From BOG-938 sp035524315 (GTDB lineage: Bacteria > Pseudomonadota > Alphaproteobacteria > Caulobacterales > Caulobacteraceae): 64,000 bases of DNA. The translations under genes and the position numbers were made by a program. The stretch covers positions 1 through 64,000 of the forward strand of contig DATKPD010000012.1 of NCBI GenBank assembly GCA_035524315.1, written 5' to 3'. Of this stretch, positions 34,295-43,189 are shown in pieces (position 1 is the first letter of the stretch; each line of letters begins with the position of its first letter). Below the pieces are notes generated by a model, which saw only the letters and a program-made list of their open reading frames with translations, was not told the origin of the DNA and did not search any database.

Positions 34295-36424
34295 TTAGTG
34301 CGCCAGCACCGCCAGCAGCAGCAGGGCGACGATGTTGGTGATCTTGATCATCGGGTTGACCGCCGGACCCGAGGTGTCCTTGTAGGGATCGCCCACGGTG
34401 TCGCCCGTGACCGCCGCCTTGTGCGCGTCCGACCCCTTCTTGTGCAGCACCCCGTCGCGGTCGGTGAAGCCTTCCTCGATCAGCTTCTTGGCGTTGTCCC
34501 ACGCGCCCCCGCCCGAGGTCATCGACACGGCGACGAACAGGCCGGTGACGATCACGCCCATCAGCATGGCGCCGACCGCCGAGAAGGCCTCAGACTTGCC
34601 GGCGATGGCCTGGATCACGAAGAACAGCACGATCGGGCTGGCCACGGGCAGCAGCGAAGGCGCGATCATTTCCTTGATCGCCGCCTTGGTCAGGATGTCG
34701 ACCGCCCGGCCGTACTCCGGCTTGACCTCATAGGTCATGATCCCGGGGTTCTCGCGGAACTGGCGGCGCACCTCGACCACCACCGCCTGGGCGGCGCGGC
34801 CCACGGCGGTCATCGACATGCCGCCGAACAGGAACGGCAGCAGGCCGCCGAACAGCAGGCCCACGACGACGTAGGGGTTGGACAGGTCGAAGGCCACAGC
34901 GCCCAGGCCGTCGAAGAACGAGCCGGGCGCGGCGTTGGCGGTGAAGAACTTCAGGTCCTGGGTGTAGCAGGCGAACAGCACCAGGGCGCCCAGGCCCGCC
35001 GAACCGATGGCGTAGCCCTTGGTCACCGCCTTGGTAGTGTTGCCGACCGCGTCCAGGGCGTCGGTGATCACCCGCACCTCGGACGGCAGGCCGGCCATCT
35101 CGGCGATACCGCCGGCGTTGTCCGTCACCGGACCAAACGCGTCGAGGGCCACGATGAATCCGGCCAGCGACAGCATGGCGGTGGTGGCCAGAGCCACGCC
35201 GAACAGGCCCGCCAGGTTGAAGGTCACCAGGATGCCGCCGATTATCACGATGGCGATGGGGGCTGTGGCCTCCAGCGACATGGCCAGGCCTTGGATCACG
35301 TTGGTGCCGTGGCCGGAGACGCTGGCCTGGGCCACCGACTTGACCGGGCGAAAGCCCGTGCCGGTGTAGTATTCGGTGATCATCACGATCAGGGCGGTGA
35401 TCACCAGGCCGGTCAAGGCGCAGCCCACCAGCGCCATGCCGCCGAAGGTCTTGTCGCCCACCGTCAGGTTAGCCGGGACGAAGCGCGGAATGACCACGTA
35501 AAGCGCCGCCGCGGCCAGTACGCCGGTGACGATCAGGCCCTTGTAGAGCGCGCCCATGATGTTGGCGCTCTTGCCCAGGCGTACGAAGAAGGCGCCGATA
35601 ACCGAGGTGACGATGCCGATGGCGCAGACCGACAGGGGCAGCAGCAGCAGCTGGTTGAGCGACGGGGCGTCGCGGAACAGGATCGAGGCCAGCACCATGG
35701 TGGCCACGGTGGTCACCGCATAGGTCTCGAACAGGTCCGCGGCCATGCCCGCGCAGTCGCCGACGTTGTCGCCCACGTTGTCGGCGATGGTGGCCGCGTT
35801 GCGGGGGTCGTCCTCGGGGATTCCCGCCTCGACCTTGCCCACCATGTCGCCGCCCACGTCGGCGCCCTTGGTGAAGATGCCGCCGCCCAGACGGGCGAAG
35901 ATCGAGATCAGGCTAGCGCCGAAGCCCAGGGCCACCAGGCTATCGACCACCTCGCGGCTTGTGTTGGCCAGGCCCATGCAGGTGGTCAGGAAGCCGTAAT
36001 AGCCCGCCACGCCCAGCAGGGCGAAGCCCGCCACCAGCATGCCGGTGATGGCGCCCGAGGTGAAGGCCAGCTTCAGTCCGCCGGCGAGGCCGCCCGAGGC
36101 CGCCTGGGCGGTGCGCACATTGGCGCGCACCGATACGAGCATGCCCGCGAAGCCCGCCGCGCCCGACAGCACCGCGCCGATCAGGAAACCCACTGGCTGT
36201 TCCCAGCTCTTGAAGAAGATGGCCAGCAGCACGATCACGACCACGCCGACCATGGCGATGGTGGTGTACTGGCGGCGAAGATAGGCCTGCGCCCCCTCCT
36301 GAACCGCGGCGGCGATTTCCTGCATTCGCGCGTTGCCGGCCGGCGCCTTCAGAAGGCCGACCGTCTGCACAATTCCGTAAAGCACCGCCAGCAGTCCCGC
36401 GGCGATGACCAGCGTAAGACCCAT
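34295..36424 (-). CDS. hppA: H+-translocating inorganic pyrophosphatase, K+-independent type
   Basis: 709-residue polytopic membrane pump using PPi hydrolysis to move protons. About 16 membrane helices. PPi/Mg site motifs are present: GADVGGDMVGKVEAGIPEDDPRN near 187-210, then DNVGDNVGDCAGMAADLFETY. K465 and T468 in GNTTKAVTKGYAIG are the residues reported to mark K+-independent, proton-pumping members (Ala/Gly in the K+-dependent ones). Single gene with its own promoter region; it would recover PPi energy from biosynthesis. Confidence 0.95.
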   Translation of the reverse strand: MGLTLVIAAGLLAVLYGIVQTVGLLKAPAGNARMQEIAAAVQEGAQAYLRRQYTTIAMVGVVVIVLLAIFFKSWEQPVGFLIGAVLSGAAGFAGMLVSVRANVRTAQAASGGLAGGLKLAFTSGAITGMLVAGFALLGVAGYYGFLTTCMGLANTSREVVDSLVALGFGASLISIFARLGGGIFTKGADVGGDMVGKVEAGIPEDDPRNAATIADNVGDNVGDCAGMAADLFETYAVTTVATMVLASILFRDAPSLNQLLLLPLSVCAIGIVTSVIGAFFVRLGKSANIMGALYKGLIVTGVLAAAALYVVIPRFVPANLTVGDKTFGGMALVGCALTGLVITALIVMITEYYTGTGFRPVKSVAQASVSGHGTNVIQGLAMSLEATAPIAIVIIGGILVTFNLAGLFGVALATTAMLSLAGFIVALDAFGPVTDNAGGIAEMAGLPSEVRVITDALDAVGNTTKAVTKGYAIGSAGLGALVLFACYTQDLKFFTANAAPGSFFDGLGAVAFDLSNPYVVVGLLFGGLLPFLFGGMSMTAVGRAAQAVVVEVRRQFRENPGIMTYEVKPEYGRAVDILTKAAIKEMIAPSLLPVASPIVLFFVIQAIAGKSEAFSAVGAMLMGVIVTGLFVAVSMTSGGGAWDNAKKLIEEGFTDRDGVLHKKGSDAHKAAVTGDTVGDPYKDTSGPAVNPMIKITNIVALLLLAVLAH

Positions 36425-36599
36425 TTGAGCTCCGTCCCTTCAATCCTCGTTGTCACGCGCGCCCTTGGGGCGTCGCGTCTCGGCCGTTATCGGCCAGCCC
36501 GGCGCGTCCCGCCTTCATTGAGGCGGGTTGTGCGCTCGGACGAGGGACCGTGCCAAATGTGACGCTGGCGCGCAACCGCACGCCGCCGCCTGGGAAGCG

Positions 36600-37085
36600 T
36601 CAGGGGATGATTTCGGGCTCGCGCGCCCGCGTCGGCGCGGCCGTGGCCTGGGTCGGCGCTTTCAGCCTGCCCTGCCTTTGGGACACTTGCTTGACCACCT
36701 CGACGTCACGAACGACGCCCTTGCCCATGATGGTCGCGGCGTCCCTCAGGACCTCGGCGCGGATCTTGCCCACGTCCATCTTGGTGTAGTCGCTGGCCAG
36801 GGTGAAGGGCGTCCGATGGCCGGCGCGGAGCAGGGCGTCGCGAAAGAACGGCTCCTTGGCCCGCACCGTCGCGCCGTCCGCGCCCATGACCAGGTCCAGT
36901 TTGACCGTCACGAACACGTAGTTGATCACCCGGTCGTCGACCACCACCGGCAGGCCAACCGCCTGAATCTGGATCGATTCTGGCTTGTCGGACTTGGGAT
37001 CCGCGGCGCGGGCCGAAGAGAGCGGCGCTGTCGCCAGAGCCGCCGCCGTCGCCGCTGTCACCGCCGTCACCCGCAAGGCCCGCAC
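36600..37085 (-). CDS. exported protein, FliL-like pattern, family uncertain
   Basis: 161 residues, starting at a GTG (37083-37085) with GGAGG six bases upstream. Signal peptide about 1-27 (ends SSARA/ADP). The mature part resembles the periplasmic FliL domain: YVFVTVKLDLVMGADG, then PFFRDALLRAG, a helix KIRAEVLRDAATIMG and VVRDVEVVKQVS. The C-terminal tail is disordered. It follows thiL by 12 bases, at the end of the riboflavin operon. Unlike true FliL it has no obvious transmembrane anchor after cleavage. Function unknown. Confidence 0.8.
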   Translation of the reverse strand: MRALRVTAVTAATAAALATAPLSSARAADPKSDKPESIQIQAVGLPVVVDDRVINYVFVTVKLDLVMGADGATVRAKEPFFRDALLRAGHRTPFTLASDYTKMDVGKIRAEVLRDAATIMGKGVVRDVEVVKQVSQRQGRLKAPTQATAAPTRAREPEIIP

Positions 37086-37097
37086 GCCCGACCTCCG

Positions 37098-38084
37098 TCA
37101 TCCGTGCCGATAACCGGCCCTGTTCACGCGAATCTCTCGCCGCTGGAAGAGTACGCGCACCGCGCGGCCTTCGACCATGCGGCCGATCGGCGTCATGGCC
37201 ACGCCCGCCGCCCTGGCCGCCTCGATCATCGCCGCCACGTTTTCGGGCGCGGAGGTGAGCACCACCTCATAGTCGTCGCCGCCCGCGGCCAAACGAAGCA
37301 GGCGATCCTGGCGCTCGCTCGGGTGATCGGCGAAGGCCCGGCCCTCGGCGCTGAGGGGAACCGCGTCCAGGTCCAGCTCCACGCCCAGAGCGCTGGCGGC
37401 GGCGATATGGCCGGCGTCGGCGATCAGGCCGTCGGAGACGTCGGCCGCCGCGGTGGCCCACGCACGCAGCGCCGGGGTCAGGGCCACGCGGGGCTCGGGC
37501 GTGCGATAGCGCGTCAGCGAGGGCGCAGTCCGGCCCTCCAGCGCCGCCTGCAGGCCCAGCCAGCCGTCGCCGATCCAACCGCTGACCAGCACCACGTCGC
37601 CCGCCCGGGCCCCCGAGCGCAGCACGGCCCTGCCCGGCGGCGTGCGGCCCAGAATGGTCACGCTGGCGGTCAGGGGGCCGGGCGTCGAGACGCTGTCGCC
37701 GCCCAGCAGCTTGAGCCCATAGGCCCGCTGGTCGCGTTCCAGGCCTTGAGCGAAGGCCTGGCGCTCGGCCCAGCCGCAGCGCGGCGGCCAGGCGATGGAC
37801 AGGAAATAGGCGTAGGGCTGGGCGGCCTTCGCCGCCAGGTCCGATAGATTGGTGCGCAGCAGCCGCTGCGCCACCTGGTCGATCGGGTCGCCCGCAAGGA
37901 AGTGAACCCCCTCGACCATCATGTCGGCCGAGATCACCAGGTCTTCGTCCGGCCGCGGCGTCAGCACCGCCGCGTCGTCCAGCAGGTCCAGGGCCTCAGG
38001 CGCCCCGAGCGTCAACGGCCGCATCAGCCGGGCGATGACGTCGAATTCGTCGACCGTAGGCTTGTCGGGCCTATCCGCCGGCAT
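37098..38084 (-). CDS. thiL: thiamine-monophosphate kinase
   Basis: 328 residues; phosphorylates thiamine monophosphate to the diphosphate cofactor. PurM/ThiL fold: DDAAVLTPRPDEDLVISADMMVEGVHF near 36-62, LRTNLSDLAAKAAQP, LGGDSVSTPGPL, and ADVSDGLIADAGHIA near 210. ATG at 38084 (MPADRPDKP) lies inside the last codons of nusB, overlapping by 14 bases, so coupling is likely. Confidence 0.94.
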   Translation of the reverse strand: MPADRPDKPTVDEFDVIARLMRPLTLGAPEALDLLDDAAVLTPRPDEDLVISADMMVEGVHFLAGDPIDQVAQRLLRTNLSDLAAKAAQPYAYFLSIAWPPRCGWAERQAFAQGLERDQRAYGLKLLGGDSVSTPGPLTASVTILGRTPPGRAVLRSGARAGDVVLVSGWIGDGWLGLQAALEGRTAPSLTRYRTPEPRVALTPALRAWATAAADVSDGLIADAGHIAAASALGVELDLDAVPLSAEGRAFADHPSERQDRLLRLAAGGDDYEVVLTSAPENVAAMIEAARAAGVAMTPIGRMVEGRAVRVLFQRREIRVNRAGYRHG

Positions 38085-38532
38085 CGGAGGGCGCTGGCCG
38101 GTCGCGGGCGATGGCGTCCAGCGCGCCGTTGATGAAGCCCGGCTCGGGGCCTTCGAAGAACGACTTGGCCAGCTCGACATATTCGTCGATCGACACCTCG
38201 ACCGGCACGTCCGGGCGCCACAGCAGCTCGAAGGCGCCGGCGCGCAGGATCGCGCGCAAGGTCGCGTCGAGCCGCTCCAGGCGCCATCCGCTGGCCAAGT
38301 GATGGGCGATGGCCTGGTCGATCGCCATCTGGTCGCCCACCACCCCGCGCACGATCTCGGCGAAGAAGGCCTCGTCAGCCGCCGCCAGGCGCGATCCCTC
38401 GATGTCGCGGTCAAAGCGATGGTCGGAAAACTCGCGCACCACCGAATCCACGCCCGCTCCGGACACCTCCATCTGATAGAGGGCCTGAACGGCGGCGAGC
38501 CGGGCGACAGAGCGGGCCTGGCGCGCGCTCAT
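38071..38532 (-). CDS. nusB: transcription antitermination factor NusB
   Basis: 153 residues; binds boxA RNA with S10 (NusE) in rRNA antitermination. NusB marks: ARLAAVQALYQMEVSG at 11-26, RLERLDATLRAILRAGAFEL, and VEVSIDEYVELAKSFFEGPEPGFINGALDAI. It overlaps the 3' end of ribH by 4 bases; the ribH-nusB-thiL order is widely conserved. Confidence 0.95.
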   Translation of the reverse strand: MSARQARSVARLAAVQALYQMEVSGAGVDSVVREFSDHRFDRDIEGSRLAAADEAFFAEIVRGVVGDQMAIDQAIAHHLASGWRLERLDATLRAILRAGAFELLWRPDVPVEVSIDEYVELAKSFFEGPEPGFINGALDAIARDRPAPSDAGG

Positions 38533-38999
38533 CGGATCTGGCCGAACAGGCGGCGCTTGAGGACGATCATGTCCAGGGCGGTGCGCGCGGCGAAGCCGCC
38601 CTTGTCGCCTTCCGAACGCTTGGCCCGCGCCCAGGCCTGATCCTCGTCCTCGACCGTCAGCACGCCGTAGCCGATGGCCAGATGCTTCTTGATCGACAGG
38701 TCCATCAGGCCGCGCGCGGACTCGCCGCAGACATAGTCGTAGTGCGTAGTCTCGCCGCGGATCACGCAGCCCAGGGCGACATAGCCGTCATAACGGATGC
38801 CGGTCGGCCGGTGAGCCGCTTCGTGCGCCAGGGAAATCGCGGCGGGCAGCTCGAACGCGCCGGGCACGCTGATCACATTGTATTCGGCCCCGAACGCGGT
38901 CAGGGCGTCGGCCGCCCCAGCCAGGAGCTCGTCGGAGATGTCCGGATAAAAGCGGGCCTCGACGACCAGGATGCGCAGCTTGTCTTCCAGCATGATCAA
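38529..38999 (-). CDS. ribH: 6,7-dimethyl-8-ribityllumazine synthase
   Basis: 156 residues; condenses the pyrimidine and the 4-carbon phosphate to lumazine. Marks: ARFYPDISDELLAGA, SVPGAFELPAA, YVALGCVIRGETTHYDYVCGESARGLMDL, and FGVLTVED-like YGVLTVEDEDQAW. The ATG at 38999 overlaps the ribBA stop (ATGA) with GGAG five bases before; a second ATG two codons later is less well placed. It belongs to the ribD-ribE-ribBA-ribH series. Confidence 0.95.
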   Translation of the reverse strand: MIMLEDKLRILVVEARFYPDISDELLAGAADALTAFGAEYNVISVPGAFELPAAISLAHEAAHRPTGIRYDGYVALGCVIRGETTHYDYVCGESARGLMDLSIKKHLAIGYGVLTVEDEDQAWARAKRSEGDKGGFAARTALDMIVLKRRLFGQIR

Positions 39000-40108
39000 C
39001 TCTCCGAAGGCGGGGCCGGCACGGCCACCCGCCCGACAATCTTGAGACCGTAGCCATCCAGTCCGGCCGGCTTGGCGGTCAGGCTCATCAGGATCATGTC
39101 ACGCACGCCCAGATCGAGCAGAATCTGCGCGCCCACGCCATATTGGCGCAGGGATCTTTGCCCCATGTAGGTGCTGTGGTCTTGGTTGACGCGCTCGGTC
39201 AGCGGGCTGTTGTCGCGCAGGAACACCGCGACGCCGGGGCCGTCGTGCTCGGCCAGGGCGCGCAGCGAGGCGGGGATATAGGTGCGCCGCGCCTCGGCGT
39301 GGCCCAGCACGTCGGCGAAGAAATCCACCTGGTGCATGCGCACCAAGGTTGGCGCGTCGGGCGTGATGCGGCCCTTGACCAGGGCGGCGTGCTCGGCGCC
39401 GTCCAGGAGGTTGCGATAGACGAACAGTCGGAAATCGCCGCCGTAGACGCTGGTGAAGGGCTGTTCCAGCGCGCGCTCGATGAAGGTCTCGGTGCGCCGG
39501 CGATAGGCGATCAGGTCGGCGATGGTGCCGATCTTCAGCCCGTGCGTCTGGGCGAAGGCGATCAGGTCGGGCACCCGCGCCATGGTGCCGTCGTCGTTCA
39601 TCACCTCGCAGATCACGCCAGCCGGATAGAGGCCCGCCAGGCGCGAGATGTCGACCGCCGCCTCGGTATGGCCGGCGCGCACCAGCACCCCGCCTTCCTT
39701 GGCCACCAGCGGAAACACGTGCCCGGGGCTAACCACGTCGTCGGCGCCCTTGGTGGGGTCTATCGCCACCGAGACGGTGCGCGCCCGGTCGTGGGCCGAA
39801 ATGCCCGTGGTCACCCCGTCCTTGGCCTCAATCGACACGGTGAAGGCGGTCCCGTGCTCGGCCTGGTTCTCATAGGCCATAGGCGACAGACGCAGGTCCC
39901 TTGCCCGCTGACGGGTGATGGCCAGACAGATCAGGCCGCGCGCGTGCTTGGCCATGAAGTTGATCTGCTCGGGCGTGGCCATCTGGGCGGGGATGATCAC
40001 GTCCCCCTCGTTCTCGCGGTCCTCGGCGTCCACCAGGATGTAAGGCCGGCCCTGGCGGGCGTCCTCGATGATGTCCTCGATGGGGGAAATGGGATCGTCG
40101 ATGTTCAT
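38996..40108 (-). CDS. ribBA: 3,4-dihydroxy-2-butanone-4-phosphate synthase with degenerate GTP cyclohydrolase II domain
   Basis: 370 residues. The N-terminal RibB domain (1-205) is intact: DAEDRENEGDVIIPAQMATPE, EHGTAFTVSIEAKDGVTTGISAHDRA, SPGHVFPLVAKEGGVLVRAGHTEAAVD and a C-terminal GTMARVPDL. It makes the 4-carbon phosphate from ribulose 5-phosphate. The C-terminal part resembles RibA (VKGRITPDAPTLVRMH; YGVGAQILLDLGV) but has lost the zinc ligands: the region normally C-x10-C-x-C reads QVDFFADVLGHAEARR. The catalytic Arg/Gly-rich loop (LRQEGRGIG in E. coli) is replaced by LRDNSPLTER. The GTP cyclohydrolase must therefore be supplied elsewhere. Overlaps ribH by 4 bases. Confidence 0.93.
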   Translation of the reverse strand: MNIDDPISPIEDIIEDARQGRPYILVDAEDRENEGDVIIPAQMATPEQINFMAKHARGLICLAITRQRARDLRLSPMAYENQAEHGTAFTVSIEAKDGVTTGISAHDRARTVSVAIDPTKGADDVVSPGHVFPLVAKEGGVLVRAGHTEAAVDISRLAGLYPAGVICEVMNDDGTMARVPDLIAFAQTHGLKIGTIADLIAYRRRTETFIERALEQPFTSVYGGDFRLFVYRNLLDGAEHAALVKGRITPDAPTLVRMHQVDFFADVLGHAEARRTYIPASLRALAEHDGPGVAVFLRDNSPLTERVNQDHSTYMGQRSLRQYGVGAQILLDLGVRDMILMSLTAKPAGLDGYGLKIVGRVAVPAPPSES

Positions 40109-40132
40109 ATGCAGCTCTGTCCGCCGGGCGGT

Positions 40133-40723
40133 CTAAAGGGTTTCGCGCCAGCGCGCCACGTATCGCGCGATCAGATCGATCTCGAGATTGACCCGCGACC
40201 CCGGGGCGAGGCCGCCCAAGGTAGTCGCGTCCCAAGTGTGGGGGATGATGTTCACGCCGAACACATCGTCCTCGACCTCATTCACCGTCAGCGATACGCC
40301 GTCGACCGTGATCGAGCCCTTGGCGGCGATGAACCGGTTCAGCGGCCGCGGCGCGCGGAACTTGAACCTGTGCGAACCGCCCTCGGGCGTGATCGACACC
40401 ACCTGCCCCACCCCATCGACATGGCCCGACACGATGTGCCCGCCCAGTTCGTCGCCTAGGCGCGCGGCCCGCTCCAGATTGACCCGGTGGCCAATGGTCC
40501 AGTCGCCGAGGTTGGTCGCCGACAGGGTCTCGGCCGAGGCCTCGACGGCGAACCAGTCCCAGCCTTTCTCGACCACCGTCAGGCAGCAGCCCGCGTGGCT
40601 GATCGAAGCGCCGATATCCACGCCGCCCAGGTCATAGCGGGTCTCGATCTCGAACCTGCGGTCGCGCTGGGTGTCGCGGACGTCGCGCACGCGTCCGATG
40701 TCGGTGACGATGCCGGTGAACAT
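40133..40723 (-). CDS. ribE: riboflavin synthase, alpha chain
   Basis: 196 residues; dismutates two lumazines to riboflavin and the pyrimidine. Two lumazine-binding repeats: MFTGIVTDIGRVRDV... GASISHAGCCLTVVEKGWDWFAVEASAETL, and then GGHIVSGHVDGVGQVVSITPEG... GSITVDGVSLTVNEVEDDVFGV. Directly adjacent to ribD (no gap) and 24 bases upstream of ribBA. Confidence 0.96.
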   Translation of the reverse strand: MFTGIVTDIGRVRDVRDTQRDRRFEIETRYDLGGVDIGASISHAGCCLTVVEKGWDWFAVEASAETLSATNLGDWTIGHRVNLERAARLGDELGGHIVSGHVDGVGQVVSITPEGGSHRFKFRAPRPLNRFIAAKGSITVDGVSLTVNEVEDDVFGVNIIPHTWDATTLGGLAPGSRVNLEIDLIARYVARWRETL

Positions 40724-41380
40724 TCAGACCCTCTCGTAGCGTTCCCACAGGTCCGCGCCGCTTTCGCGCGCGTCGGTGCGCCTAAAGCTTGGGGCGTCGG
40801 CCAGGCGGCGCAAGGCGAGCGCGCCCACGGCGGGCAGACCGTCCGCGCCGAGCAGGATCGGCGCCCTGAACCATTCGATCCGGTCGACCAGGCCGGCGGA
40901 GAGGAAGCTGGCGGCCACGCGGCCGCCGCCCTCGATCATCACGGCGTTCAGGCCGGCCTGGGCCAGCGCCTGGAGCGCCGCCGCCGGGGCCGGACGGCCG
41001 TCAGCGTCCGCGTCAACTTGGATCACCCGCACGCCGAGGTCGATCAGCGCCGCGCGGGGCGCGCCGGTCGTCACCACCCATGTCGGGATCTGACGCGCCG
41101 TCCGCGCCAGCTGGCTGTCGGCGGGCAGACGCTGGCGGCTGTCGAGCACCACGCGCGCGGGCTGGGCGCTCTCGTGACCGTCCAGGCGCACTGTCAACGC
41201 CGGATCGTCGATAAGCGCCGTGTCCACGCCGACTATCACCGCGTCGTGCCCGGCGCGCAGTTCGTGGACGGTGCGCCGCGAACGCTCGCCGGTGATCCAG
41301 CGGCTTTCACCCGTCGCCGTGGCGATGCGCCCATCGAGTGAGGTGGCGAGCTTGAGCGTCACGCCGCGCGGGGCGGACAT
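40724..41380 (-). CDS. ribD: 5-amino-6-(5-phosphoribosylamino)uracil reductase, RibD C-terminal domain only
   Basis: 218 residues, covering only the reductase half of RibD: VTLKLATSLDGRIATATGESRWITGERSRRTVHELRAG, then VGVDTALIDDPALTVR, and VMIEGGGRVAASFLSAGLVD. Usual bifunctional RibD is about 360 residues and starts with a zinc-dependent deaminase (HAE...PCx7-8C); nothing like it lies between this start and nrdR. Start ATG shares one base with the nrdR stop (TGATG), so there is no room for a lost 5' part. The deaminase must be encoded elsewhere. Confidence 0.92.
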   Translation of the reverse strand: MSAPRGVTLKLATSLDGRIATATGESRWITGERSRRTVHELRAGHDAVIVGVDTALIDDPALTVRLDGHESAQPARVVLDSRQRLPADSQLARTARQIPTWVVTTGAPRAALIDLGVRVIQVDADADGRPAPAAALQALAQAGLNAVMIEGGGRVAASFLSAGLVDRIEWFRAPILLGADGLPAVGALALRRLADAPSFRRTDARESGADLWERYERV

Positions 41381-41850
41381 CAGCCGCCCTCGGTCTCTTC
41401 GCTCAGGCCTTCCTCGCCCAGAAAGCGGGCGAAATCCTGTGTCTCGCGGAAGTCGCGATAGACCGAGGCGTAGCGCACATAGGCCACCTCATCGAGCGCC
41501 TTGAGCGCCTTCATCACCATCTCTCCCACCACGGTCGAGGGCAGTTCGGTCTCGCCCAGGCTTTCGAGCTGGCGCACGATGCCCGAGACCATGCGTTCGA
41601 CCCGCTCCGTATCGATCGGGCGCTTGCGTATCGCCACCGAGATCGAACGCATCAGCTTCTCGCGCTCGAACGGCGCGCGCCGGCCCGAGCGCTTGACGAT
41701 CGTCAGTTCACGCAGTTGCACCCGTTCGAAAGTGGTGAAGCGGCCGCCGCACGCCGGACACAAGCGCCGGCGCCGGATCGCGGCGCCGTCCTCGGACGGC
41801 CGCGAATCCTTGACCTGACTTTCCAGTTCTCCGCAAAACGGGCAACGCAC
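41380..41850 (-). CDS. nrdR: transcriptional repressor NrdR
   Basis: 156 residues; nucleotide-sensing repressor of ribonucleotide reductase genes. Zinc ribbon C3, C6, C31, C34, then an ATP-cone: RELTIVKRSGRRAPFEREKLMRSISVAIRKRPI and EVAYVRYASVYRDFRETQDF. Placed between glyA (31 bases upstream) and ribD (one shared base). nrdR is commonly linked to ribD in proteobacteria. Confidence 0.96.
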   Translation of the reverse strand: MRCPFCGELESQVKDSRPSEDGAAIRRRRLCPACGGRFTTFERVQLRELTIVKRSGRRAPFEREKLMRSISVAIRKRPIDTERVERMVSGIVRQLESLGETELPSTVVGEMVMKALKALDEVAYVRYASVYRDFRETQDFARFLGEEGLSEETEGG

Positions 41851-41881
41851 GCGACCGACGCCTCCTCAGCCCAAGCCCAAC

Positions 41882-43189
41882 CTAGACCGCAGAGGCGTAG
41901 ATAGGAAATCTCGCGGTCATGTCGAGGACTTCCTGGCGCACCTTGGCCTCGACCGCCGCGTCGCCTTCGCCCGCCTGGATCGCGTCGATCACCTGGGCGA
42001 TCATCTGGCCGATGCGGCGGAACTCGCCCTGGCCGAAGCCGCGGGTGGTGCCGGCGGGCGTGCCCAGCCGAATGCCCGAGGTGACGAACGGCTTTTCCGG
42101 ATCGAACGGAATGGCGTTCTTGTTGCAGGTAATGTTGGCCCGGCCCAGCGCGGCCTCCGCCGCCTTGCCCGTGACGCCCTTGGGCCGCAGATCAACCAGC
42201 ATCAGGTGATTGTCGGTGCCGCCCGTGACGATGTCCAGGCCCGCCGCCTTGAGCGTCTCGGCCAGGACCTTGGCGTTGTCGACAACATCGCGCGCATAGG
42301 CCTTGAATTCGGGCTGCAGCGCCTCCTTGAACGCCACGGCCTTGGCCGCGATCACGTGCATCAGCGGCCCGCCCTGAAGGCCCGGGAAAATGGCCGAGTT
42401 GAGCTTCTTGGCGATGGCTTCGTCATTGCTCAGGATCAGGCCGCCGCGCGGGCCGCGCAGCGACTTGTGCGTGGTCGAGGTGGTGACATGGGCGTGCGGC
42501 ACCGGGCTGGGATGCACGCCCCCGGCCACCAGACCGGCGAAGTGAGCCATGTCCACCAGCAGATAGGCCCCAACCTCGTCGGCGATGCGGCGGAAACCCT
42601 CGAAATCCCAGAAGCGGGCGTAGCCCGACCCACCGGCGATGATCAGCTTGGGCTTGTGCTCGCGCGCCAGGGCGGCGACCTCGTCCATATCGATCTGCTG
42701 GTCCTGGCGGCGCACGCCGTACGACACCGCCTTGAACCACTTGCCGCTCATGTTGACCGGAGAGCCGTGAGTCAGGTGCCCGCCCGCGGCCAGATCCAGG
42801 CCCATGAACACGTCGCCAGGCTGCAGCAGGGCGAGGAACACCGCCTGATTCATCTGGCTGCCCGAGTTGGCCTGAACGTTGGCGAAGCCCGCGCCGAACA
42901 GCGTCTTGGCGCGCTCGATCGCCAGGGTCTCGACGATGTCCACATACTCGCAGCCCCCGTAGTAGCGCTTGCCCGGATAGCCCTCAGCGTACTTGTTGGT
43001 CAGGATCGACCCCTGCGCCTCGAGCACCGCGCGCGAGACGATGTTCTCCGACGCGATCAGCTCGATCTCGTGCTGCTGACGCCCCAGTTCCTTGCCGATC
43101 GCCGAGAAGATTTCCGGATCGGCGCTGTCCAGCGCTGCGCCGAAGAACGCGTCCTGCGAGCGGGCGGCGGTAGGGGCTGACAGGGACAT
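41882..43189 (-). CDS. glyA: serine hydroxymethyltransferase
   Basis: 435 residues; PLP enzyme interconverting serine and glycine, with 5,10-methylene-THF formation. Marks: IELIASENIVSRAVLEAQGS, NKYAEGYPGKRYYGGCEYVD, SGSQMNQAVF, the PLP lysine in VTTSTTHKSLRGPRGG near 240, and GLQGGPLMHVIAAKA. I prefer ATG 43189 (MSLSAPTAARS), though an in-frame ATG exists at 43225. First gene of the operon running to thiL; divergent from mucR across about 250 bases. Confidence 0.95.
   Translation of the reverse strand: MSLSAPTAARSQDAFFGAALDSADPEIFSAIGKELGRQQHEIELIASENIVSRAVLEAQGSILTNKYAEGYPGKRYYGGCEYVDIVETLAIERAKTLFGAGFANVQANSGSQMNQAVFLALLQPGDVFMGLDLAAGGHLTHGSPVNMSGKWFKAVSYGVRRQDQQIDMDEVAALAREHKPKLIIAGGSGYARFWDFEGFRRIADEVGAYLLVDMAHFAGLVAGGVHPSPVPHAHVTTSTTHKSLRGPRGGLILSNDEAIAKKLNSAIFPGLQGGPLMHVIAAKAVAFKEALQPEFKAYARDVVDNAKVLAETLKAAGLDIVTGGTDNHLMLVDLRPKGVTGKAAEAALGRANITCNKNAIPFDPEKPFVTSGIRLGTPAGTTRGFGQGEFRRIGQMIAQVIDAIQAGEGDAAVEAKVRQEVLDMTARFPIYASAV

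Noticed and set aside
41370..41390. FMN riboswitch ahead of the rib genes
   Set aside because: nrdR and ribD share one base, and the other rib genes are nearly contiguous, so there is no leader of the required length.
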